NCBI GenBank assembly: GCA_052146895.1
Contig: JBKQLZ010000054.1
Span: 1-9,942 of the forward strand
Direction of reading: 5' to 3'
Origin: Palsa-601 sp052146895
Lineage (GTDB): Bacteria > Actinomycetota > Acidimicrobiia > Acidimicrobiales > Bog-793
DNA: 9,942 nucleotides
Made by a program: the position numbers and the translations under genes. Positions within the stretch are counted from its first letter, which is position 1, and each line of letters opens with the position of its first letter. The notes beneath the pieces are model-generated. The model saw nothing but the letters and a program-made list of their open reading frames with translations, did no database searches and had not been told where the DNA came from. Shown here piece after piece: positions 1 to 4,512 of the stretch.

Positions 1-89
1 GCCGGATCGTCCAGGTGCCCTTGTTCGTGAACCCGGGTGACCGCATCAAGGTGGACACCCGGAGCGGTGAGTACATCACCCGCGCCTAG
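1..89 (+). CDS. efp: Elongation factor P, C-terminal end (partial)
   Basis: This is the last 28 codons of a gene that begins before the window; the frame starts at base 3 and the TAG stop is at 87-89. The readable tail includes VPLFVNPGDRIKVDTRSGEY and ends TRA, which matches the C-terminal OB-fold strand of EF-P (family pattern V-PLF---G--IKVDTRTGEY). EF-P binds ribosomes stalled on polyproline stretches and promotes peptide bond formation. It sits directly before nusB, the usual actinobacterial order. Its last codons overlap the probable nusB start, so the two genes are probably co-transcribed and translationally coupled. Only this tail is visible, so nothing can be said about the lysine-bearing tip loop in domain I. 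Confidence 0.9.
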   Translation, partial: RIVQVPLFVNPGDRIKVDTRSGEYITRA

Positions 90-486
90 TGGCGAGCGTC
101 GCCGAGCACGGGAGCGTGCTCTCGAGATCCTGTACGAAGCCGAGTGCAAGGACCTCGCTTTCGACGAAGTCCTGAGCGACCTGGCGGTAACCCCGGCGCC
201 GTACGCGGTGCGGATCGTGAGCGGGGTAGAGCGCGAGCTCGGACGTATAGACGATCTTCTCGACCGTCATGCCTCCGGCTGGCCCCTCGAGAGGATGCCG
301 GCCGTGGACCGCTCGCTCTTGCGCATCGCGTGCTACGAGCTCCTTTGTGAGGAGGTCCCGGTAGCCGTCGTCATCGACGAGGCGGTGGAGCTCGCGAAGG
401 CCTATTCGACGGAGGACTCTGGCCGCTACGTGAACGGGGTCCTCTCGGCAGTGGCGGCGGTGGTCCGCAAGGGCGCGGAGGACTGA
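67..486 (+). CDS. nusB: Transcription antitermination protein NusB
   Basis: NusB pairs with NusE (ribosomal protein S10) on boxA RNA and helps RNA polymerase read through rRNA operons. The translation has the family's helical layout: an N-terminal basic helix (RRRARERALEILYEAE), a central stretch containing RIDDLLDRHASGWPLERM, and the C-terminal signature VPVAVVIDEAVELAKAYS followed by SGRYVNGVLSAV. From the GTG at 67 the protein is 139 aa, the same as E. coli NusB, and overlaps the efp stop by 23 bases; GGAG lies at 61-64, rather close to the start. A GTG at 37 in the same frame would add 10 residues. I prefer 67 because the longer form would overlap efp by more than 50 bases, but the start is not certain. 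The TGA stop shares its last base with the next gene's ATG. Confidence 0.9.
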   Translation: MSTSPAPSGERRRARERALEILYEAECKDLAFDEVLSDLAVTPAPYAVRIVSGVERELGRIDDLLDRHASGWPLERMPAVDRSLLRIACYELLCEEVPVAVVIDEAVELAKAYSTEDSGRYVNGVLSAVAAVVRKGAED

Positions 487-1616
487 TGGCCGCCGGGACG
501 GGCGCCGGGACGGCTAGCGAAGACGCCTATCGCTCGTCGGGTGTCGATTACGGAGTTCTTGACGCTGCCAAGCGCCGATCGATGCAGGCCGTCCTGGCGT
601 CGTTGGCTGCGCCGGCCAACCGTGGCGCGCTGGTTGCCAGCGAGACCGTCGGTGAGCCGGCACAACTCGTCGAAGTAGACGGGGTCCAGCTCGCAACAGT
701 GCTCGAGTGTCTCGGCACCAAGTCCGAGATCGCACGAGAAGTCGAGGAATCTCTCGCCATCGATCGTTGGGAGGCGATCGGGATCGATGCAGTCGCCGCG
801 ATCGTCAACGATCTCTCTTGCGCAGGCGCTCTTCCGATCTCGGTCAGCGCCTATTTCGCAACCGGCAGCGCCGGCTGGTACTCGGGAGCTCGCCATGAGT
901 CGCTCGTAGCCGGCTGGCAGAGGGCGTGCGCCGAAGCAGGCGCCGCGTGGGTCGGCGGCGAATCACCGACGCTGTCGGGAATCGTGGGCGAGCGGGCGGT
1001 TGATATCGCGGGGTCGGCGATCGGGCGAATCCCAGCAGGTTGCCGGGCGTGGCTCGGGTCGCGCCTGGAGCCGAGTGACGAGATCGTGCTCGTGGAGTCG
1101 AGCGGGCTGCACGCGAACGGTGCCTCGCTCGCTCGAGCTGTCGCCTCGTCGTCACCCGACGGTTGGGCGACTGTTCTGCCGAGCGGCCAGAGGTTTGGCG
1201 AGGCCGTCCTCGAGCCGAGCGTGATCTACGTGCGGCTCGTCGAGGCGCTGCAGTCGGCGCCGTTTCATGACCAGCTCCGGTATGCGAGCCACATCACCGG
1301 GCACGGCTTGCGCAAGCTCATGCGTGCGGATCGCGAGCTCACCTACCGGGTGAGCGCGTTGCTGCCTGTGCCCGAGGTCCTCTCCTGGCTTGCCGAGCGG
1401 GCCGGACTCGACGCCGCTGGCGCATACGGCACGTTCAATATGGGGGTGGGTTTCGCTGTGTTCGCGGCGGCGGGCGCGGGTGAGCAAGTGTGCCTCGTGG
1501 CGGAATCACTCGGTCTCAATGCCATCGTGGCGGGCGCGGTCGAAACGGGCGCCCGGCGCGTCATCCTCGAGCCGCTTGGCATCGAGTACTCGTCGGAGGA
1601 GCTTGATCTCCGATGA
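486..1616 (+). CDS. PurM-like (AIR synthase-related) protein, divergent
   Basis: This 376-aa protein belongs to the PurM/ThiL/SelD/HypE ATP-binding superfamily and is closest by eye to PurM (phosphoribosylformylglycinamidine cyclo-ligase, purine synthesis). PurM-like landmarks occur in order: SGVDY (18-22), GTK (77-79), VNDLSCAGA (107-115), YFATG (123-127), GGESPTLSG (157-165), SSGLHANGASL (205-215), HITGHGLRKLMR (269-280) and GTFNMGVGF (315-323). Several differ from textbook PurM: VLECLGTK replaces the usual STDGVGTK, so the acidic residue is Glu and the following Gly is Cys; GGESPTL replaces GGETAEM; and GHGLRKLMR replaces GGGLTENIP. It is also somewhat longer than the usual ~345 aa. The ATG overlaps the nusB stop as TGATG, with GGAGG at 477-481, so it is probably translationally coupled to nusB. 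It may be a true but divergent cyclo-ligase or an enzyme acting on another substrate; sequence alone does not settle this, so I give no symbol. Confidence 0.75.
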   Translation: MAAGTGAGTASEDAYRSSGVDYGVLDAAKRRSMQAVLASLAAPANRGALVASETVGEPAQLVEVDGVQLATVLECLGTKSEIAREVEESLAIDRWEAIGIDAVAAIVNDLSCAGALPISVSAYFATGSAGWYSGARHESLVAGWQRACAEAGAAWVGGESPTLSGIVGERAVDIAGSAIGRIPAGCRAWLGSRLEPSDEIVLVESSGLHANGASLARAVASSSPDGWATVLPSGQRFGEAVLEPSVIYVRLVEALQSAPFHDQLRYASHITGHGLRKLMRADRELTYRVSALLPVPEVLSWLAERAGLDAAGAYGTFNMGVGFAVFAAAGAGEQVCLVAESLGLNAIVAGAVETGARRVILEPLGIEYSSEELDLR

Positions 1617-1655
1617 GCTAGCGGCCGGGCCGAGAACGATGCCCGGCGGGCTAGC
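1617..1655. terminator. GC-rich hairpin between convergent genes, probable bidirectional terminator
   Basis: The left arm is GCTAGC-G-GCCGGGC (1617-1630) and the right arm GCCCGGC-GG-GCTAGC (1641-1655). They give 13 base pairs with a small internal mismatch around a 10-base loop (1631-1640). The hairpin starts immediately after the TGA of the PurM-like gene and contains the TAG stop (1651-1653) of the opposing HNH gene. Being nearly symmetrical, it would form in transcripts from either side. There is no T-run on either side, so it is not a classical intrinsic terminator; high-GC actinobacteria often use such tail-less hairpins. The termination role is inferred from position. Confidence 0.6.
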
Positions 1656-3108
1656 CGTCCGGTGCGGGAACCGTGCCCGGCGGGATGGGTGGGTTAGGCC
1701 GGCTACCCGGGATCGGGCGACTATCCGGGATCGGCCGGCTACCCGGGATAGGCCGACTATCCGGGATCGGCCGACTATCCGACACCTGCTCCTGCCAGAG
1801 CCCGAACCGCTCGAGGACCGATCGCTGGGGCGGCACAGGTCGGGAGGTGACGACCTTTCCGCTCGGCGACACGAACGAGATCTCCGTTTGCGGATCGCCT
1901 TCAATGCGCCAGTGCATCTCGTGCACGACCCGGTGGTGGTATCTGCACAACTCCAGCAGGTTCCTGGGATCGGTCGGGCCACCGTCCGCCCAATGCGTGA
2001 TGTGGTGCCTGTCGACCCAGCTCGAACGGGGACAGCCCGGGAAGCGACAGCCCCCGTCTCGTTGCCGGAGGAGCCTGCGCAGCCATCTGGGGACGATCCG
2101 AGTGGTCCGACCGAGCCCGATCGCATCACCGTTGCCGTTCTCCTTCACGATCTGGAAGCGGCTGTCGCACAGAAGGCGTCGTGCGGTCTCGGCCGCTACA
2201 CCGTTGCCGCCTTCGAGCTCGGCCTCTCCGTCACCACCGCCAAGGGTCGTCGCATCTACGTGACAGACGACGGTGGCGACGTCCGGGTCGGTCTCTTGCA
2301 CGGCGCCGAGAGAGACCGAACAGATCTCGACCAAGGCGTCGGCGGCCCGTCGCTCGTAGGGCTCGAAGAGACCTGTCTCAGCGTTGCGGGGCGCCGAGTC
2401 TGCGATGCGCTGGATAGCTGCGTCGACGACGGCGCCGTCTTCTGGAGACAGCTCACCTCGTAGTACGTAGCGATCTTCTTTGAAGTAACCGCGCAAGTGC
2501 CTGCGCTCGTGCACGTCAGCGGCTTCGTCAGCATCCACCTTGCGGATCCGGGATGCCATGAGGCGGCATTGGGCCTCGCTCAGCCCTGGGACCTCTTTCG
2601 CGAGGGCCTCATCGCATCCTGCATCGGCCACGGGTGCGATCGCACGTAGCTGATCGATCGAGACCTCGCCGCCCTCGTAAGCCTCGTTGAGCCGCGGCAG
2701 GTTGGGCAGCGCCGTCGCGACCGACACGTAGCCGTTCGCACGCTGACGGCTCATCTGGTAGCGCTCGCAGAGCCAGTCCGCCATCGACCTCGCGCCGTCT
2801 TCCCGGTACGCCTCGGTCTCCGCAAAGCGGCGTACCCCTTCGACGAAACGCCGTTCGGCTGCAGACATGAGGTGGTAGGTCTGGTCCAACAACTCGGTCA
2901 ACTCAGCGGTCACTGCCGGGTCGACAGCCTCTAAAGCGCCGGGGCCGGGCGCTGTGCCGGGGCCGGGCGCTGTGCCTGGGCCGGGCGTCGTGCCGGGGCC
3001 GGGCGCTGTGCCGGGCACTCGCGCGCGCGGCCCGTCGCCGCCGGAGATCGTCGACATCGCACAGACCCGCTGCCGAGTCCGGACCAGTCCCGCCGCCGCC
3101 GTAGCCAT
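1651..3108 (-). CDS. DUF222 + HNH endonuclease protein (13E12 repeat family type)
   Basis: This 485-aa protein has the two-part layout of the actinobacterial 13E12/DUF222 family. A helical DUF222 region (roughly residues 60-300) begins with LTELLDQTYHLMSAAERRF and includes ARSMADWLCERYQMSRQRA. A C-terminal HNH nuclease domain (about 340-400) carries a C-x4-C pair at C354/C359, the catalytic-type VDRHH (365-369), an Asn in PRNL (N383), and CRYHHRVVHE (388-397), giving an intact metal-binding and catalytic set. Both ends carry low-complexity tandem repeats: PGPGTA-type units near residues 33-57 and SRPIP units near 443-473. Neither ATG, at 3108 nor at residue 18 (3057), has a clear Shine-Dalgarno; 3108 is the longer choice. 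An SOS-box-like operator lies 37-48 bases upstream of 3108. The biological role of this family is not established, but a DNA-cleaving activity is plausible. It runs against its neighbours and looks like an insertion into a conserved block. Confidence 0.88.
   Translation of the reverse strand: MATAAAGLVRTRQRVCAMSTISGGDGPRARVPGTAPGPGTTPGPGTAPGPGTAPGPGALEAVDPAVTAELTELLDQTYHLMSAAERRFVEGVRRFAETEAYREDGARSMADWLCERYQMSRQRANGYVSVATALPNLPRLNEAYEGGEVSIDQLRAIAPVADAGCDEALAKEVPGLSEAQCRLMASRIRKVDADEAADVHERRHLRGYFKEDRYVLRGELSPEDGAVVDAAIQRIADSAPRNAETGLFEPYERRAADALVEICSVSLGAVQETDPDVATVVCHVDATTLGGGDGEAELEGGNGVAAETARRLLCDSRFQIVKENGNGDAIGLGRTTRIVPRWLRRLLRQRDGGCRFPGCPRSSWVDRHHITHWADGGPTDPRNLLELCRYHHRVVHEMHWRIEGDPQTEISFVSPSGKVVTSRPVPPQRSVLERFGLWQEQVSDSRPIPDSRPIPGSRPIPDSRPIPGSRPNPPIPPGTVPAPDG
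1691..1780. repeat. Five tandem 18-bp units encoding the (D/G)SRPIP repeats of the HNH protein
   Basis: Five consecutive 18-bp units (1691-1708, 1709-1726, 1727-1744, 1745-1762, 1763-1780) differ at only a few positions. Read on the minus strand they encode SRPIP repeats preceded alternately by D or G; the unit nearest the stop has drifted to SRPNP. The unit length is a multiple of three, so copy number can change without breaking the frame. The array forms a proline- and arginine-rich tail after the HNH domain. Confidence 0.85.
2939..3010. repeat. Four tandem 18-bp units encoding the PGPGT(A/T) repeats of the HNH protein
   Basis: Four 18-bp units (2939-2956, 2957-2974, 2975-2992, 2993-3010) are nearly identical; the third differs at three bases. 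On the minus strand they encode a Gly/Pro-rich linker close to the protein's N-terminus, before the DUF222 region. Like the array at the other end of the gene, the unit is 18 bp and in frame. Confidence 0.85.
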
Positions 3109-3126
3109 GAGAGAAAGCTACGACGG

Positions 3127-3139
3127 GGGTGTATCACCC
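3127..3139. promoter_or_regulatory. Short perfect palindrome in the HNH gene leader
   Basis: GGGTG-TAT-CACCC is a perfect 5-bp inverted repeat around a 3-base centre. It lies between the SOS-box-like site and the HNH start codon at 3108. It could be a small operator half-site pair or a short 5'-UTR stem; nothing else supports either reading. Confidence 0.3.
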
Positions 3140-3144
3140 TTGGC

Positions 3145-3156
3145 GAACTGGTGTTC
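3145..3156 (-). promoter_or_regulatory. SOS box (LexA operator) upstream of the HNH gene
   Basis: GAACTGGTGTTC is an exact match to GAAC-N4-GTTC, the Gram-positive and actinobacterial LexA-binding core; the base before GAAC is C, as in the extended CGAAC form, though the far flank is T rather than G. It overlaps the candidate -10 of the HNH gene and ends 37 bases before the start at 3108, a suitable place for repression. In mycobacteria, members of the related 13E12 family have been reported as LexA-controlled (recalled, not checked). Regulation here is inferred. Confidence 0.6.
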
Positions 3157-3182
3157 TATGAACGAACGACGGTCTCAGTCAG
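3153..3182 (-). promoter_or_regulatory. Candidate promoter of the HNH gene
   Basis: On the minus strand, CTGACT (3177-3182) resembles a -35 element (4 of 6 against TTGACA) and TAGAAC (3153-3158) a -10 (4 of 6 against TATAAT), separated by 18 bases. Transcription would start inside or just after the SOS box, leaving a leader of roughly 35-40 bases. The match is modest and rests partly on the agreement with the operator position. Confidence 0.35.
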
Positions 3183-3221
3183 CTCCGCACGCCAGACCGC
3201 TATTGCCGGATCGGTTAAGGC

Positions 3222-3737
3222 CTATTGCCCGATAGGGAAAGAGACGCCCGCGAGCGACGCGAACGAGGTTGCACCGCCGTCGTAGATCTCCACTTTGCCG
3301 CTCGGGGGAATGAAGAGGATCCCGCTGCGTCCGTCGAGGGTGTAAATGTTTATGTACAGCTCGTGGCTTGGGCGATAGCCAGCCGGGAGCACGAACGCGA
3401 CGTCAGACTTGCCGCCGTGGAGCGAGCCGGCGAGGTAGGCGATGCCAGTGCCATTCGTGACGAGCTCCGGATTCCCGGTGCCGTACTTGCCCTCTTCAGA
3501 CGTCCAACCGTGTTCCAGGTGCAACTTCTGTACTGAGATGCCGTGAACGGCGAGCTGCTGGCTCGTGATGCTGTGGTCGACGATCCTGTTCCCTGGGATG
3601 CTGTGCGGGGCGATCGCACGGCCGCTCAGCACGGTGGCAGCGACTCCCACGCCTGTGCCGAGCGACAAGCACAGAGCAGCGGTCGCGATCACGAGCGCCG
3701 GAGTCTGGCCTGCCACGGACTTGAGGTTGAGCTTCAC
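3222..3737 (-). CDS. Membrane-anchored or exported protein of unknown function
   Basis: The protein is 171 aa from the GTG at 3737, chosen because AAGGAGG (3744-3750) sits 6 bases upstream; the open frame extends further upstream without any such signal. Residues 1-11 are short and basic (MKLNLKSVAGQ) and are followed by a hydrophobic segment, about 12-37 (PALVIATAALCLSLGTGVGV), fitting a signal peptide or N-terminal anchor. Next comes a stretch of short Ile/Ser-rich units (IAPHSIPGNRIVDHSITS, about 42-59) resembling the repeat spacer seen after the leader in many actinobacterial surface proteins. The remainder (about 75-171) is predicted by eye to be beta-rich, with LPAGYRPSHELYINIY and a final SFASLAGVSFPIG, reminiscent of small phage-tail or adhesin beta domains. 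I recognise no named family. It lies upstream of the HNH gene on the same strand, with 113 bases between, and diverges from pyrR. Confidence 0.75.
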   Translation of the reverse strand: MKLNLKSVAGQTPALVIATAALCLSLGTGVGVAATVLSGRAIAPHSIPGNRIVDHSITSQQLAVHGISVQKLHLEHGWTSEEGKYGTGNPELVTNGTGIAYLAGSLHGGKSDVAFVLPAGYRPSHELYINIYTLDGRSGILFIPPSGKVEIYDGGATSFASLAGVSFPIGQ

Positions 3738-3743
3738 TATGTG

Positions 3744-3768
3744 CCTCCTTGTCCGTCGCGTGACGGAC
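3744..3768 (-). promoter_or_regulatory. Shine-Dalgarno preceded by a 7-bp hairpin
   Basis: On the minus strand a perfect inverted repeat (GTCCGTC at 3751-3757, GACGGAC at 3762-3768, 4-base loop) ends directly against the Shine-Dalgarno AAGGAGG (3744-3750) of the exported-protein gene. The consensus Shine-Dalgarno decides the GTG start at 3737. The stem does not include the Shine-Dalgarno, so it could stabilise the mRNA 5' end, act as an operator in DNA, or be incidental. Confidence 0.5.
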
Positions 3769-3865
3769 GCCAAGACTGCAGTGTGACCACCGGTTAGTGG
3801 CCATACCTGAGCAATCGGTACATGACTGTGTCGCCGAACTGGCGGCGGGCGGTTCCCGCGGGGGC

Positions 3866-3871
3866 TATTAT
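3866..3871 (+). promoter_or_regulatory. Candidate -10 element of the pyr operon
   Basis: TATTAT matches TATAAT at 5 of 6 positions and stands out in GC-rich surroundings. No convincing -35 lies 16-18 bases upstream (the stretch is GGCGG-rich). Transcription would start near 3877-3880, giving a leader of about 50 bases with the PyrR-binding hairpin near its 5' end. The pyr operon needs its own promoter because the upstream genes are on the other strand. Confidence 0.4.
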
Positions 3872-3889
3872 GCGCTCTCGGACGTGAAG

Positions 3890-3907
3890 CGGGTCCCGAG
3901 AGGCCCG
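3890..3907 (+). promoter_or_regulatory. PyrR-binding RNA hairpin in the pyrR leader
   Basis: Bases 3892-3905 read GGUCCCGAGAGGCC in RNA, against the PyrR-binding consensus ARUCCNGNGAGGYU. The only departures are the first base (A to G) and the last (U to C), which together turn an A-U pair into G-C and so keep the helix. The U·G pair, the C-G pair and the CNGNGA loop are all kept, and two further pairs (3890-3907, 3891-3906) extend the stem. The hairpin ends 12 bases before the Shine-Dalgarno of pyrR, with no room for a Bacillus-style terminator. That fits PyrR-dependent translational repression, as described for Mycobacterium smegmatis (from memory). Confidence 0.75.
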
Positions 3908-3930
3908 AACGGACGGAAAGAGGAGCCCGA

Positions 3931-4512
3931 GTGGCCGAACGAGAACGAAGGTTGACGCGCCCCGGTGGGCGCGTTTTTGTTGCCCGCGCGCAGGTGATGG
4001 ACGCCGACGAGGTGTCCCGAGCGCTCCGGAGAATCGCCCACGAGATCATCGAGCGCAATCACGGCCTCGACGACGTTGTCGTCGTAGGGCTGCAGACGGG
4101 CGGTGTGCCACTGGCAGAGCGCCTCGTGAGGGTCCTGACAGACATCGAGGCAGTCACGGTGCCGTTCGGCACTCTGGACGTGGCGTTCTACCGGGACGAC
4201 ATCGGCCTGCGGCCCGTCCTGCCGGAGGAAGTGACGAACATCCCGCTCGACCTGACGGGGAAGACGGTCGTCCTCGTCGACGATGTCCTGTTCACGGGCC
4301 GCACGGTGCGAGCAGCCCTGGACGCGATGGCCGACCACGGCCGGGCGAGGGCTATTCAGCTGGCGGTCATGGTGGATCGCGGGCACCGTGAGCTCCCGAT
4401 CCGGCCCGACTACGTGGGAAAGAACCTCCCCACGCGCCGCGACGAGCTCGTCGATGTCACAGCGGACGGTGTGGAGATCGGTGAGCTCTCTGACGAGAGG
4501 ACGACACGATGA
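3931..4512 (+). CDS. pyrR: Bifunctional pyr operon regulator / uracil phosphoribosyltransferase PyrR
   Basis: PyrR binds UMP/UTP and then pyr mRNA to repress the operon, and has weak uracil phosphoribosyltransferase activity. The 193-aa product, slightly longer than B. subtilis PyrR, carries the PRPP-binding motif VVLVDDVLFTGRT (113-125). It also has the basic RNA-binding face around RRIAHEIIERN (33-43) and DRGHRELPIRPDYVGKNLPT (149-168); the residues corresponding to B. subtilis H140, R141, R146, K152 and T156 are kept. In the stretch usually read GIxTRGV it has GLQTGGV (53-59), replacing the Arg with Gly. The GTG start is supported by GAGGAG at 3920-3925, five bases upstream. The N-terminal tail (about 14 residues, MAERERRLTRPGGR) is extra and basic. 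It is first in the operon, directly behind a PyrR-binding hairpin, so it is probably autoregulated. Its TGA overlaps the pyrB ATG as ATGA. Confidence 0.95.
   Translation: MAERERRLTRPGGRVFVARAQVMDADEVSRALRRIAHEIIERNHGLDDVVVVGLQTGGVPLAERLVRVLTDIEAVTVPFGTLDVAFYRDDIGLRPVLPEEVTNIPLDLTGKTVVLVDDVLFTGRTVRAALDAMADHGRARAIQLAVMVDRGHRELPIRPDYVGKNLPTRRDELVDVTADGVEIGELSDERTTR

Noticed and set aside
1691..1780. Possible CRISPR-like or regulatory repeat array
   Set aside because: The units are contiguous without spacers, 18 bp, in frame and coding, so they are a protein repeat.
1390..2463. 357-codon plus-strand open frame across the end of the PurM-like gene and into the HNH gene
   Set aside because: It spans the terminator hairpin and two supported genes in other frames, and its Arg-rich translation has no recognisable domain.
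3200..3233. Direct repeat CTATTGCC(G/C)GAT at 3200-3211 and 3222-3233, a possible insertion footprint or operator
   Set aside because: It is imperfect and 12 bases long, and the second copy covers the stop codon and last codons of a gene; no mobile element is bounded by it.
3787..3800. CCAC-N6-GTGG inverted repeat in the divergent intergenic region
   Set aside because: Arms of only 4 bases are expected by chance in DNA of this composition.
3738..4058. Upstream extension of the exported-protein frame into the pyr leader and pyrR
   Set aside because: The GTG at 3737 has a consensus Shine-Dalgarno and is followed by the signal-like segment; the extension is low-complexity and overlaps pyrR.
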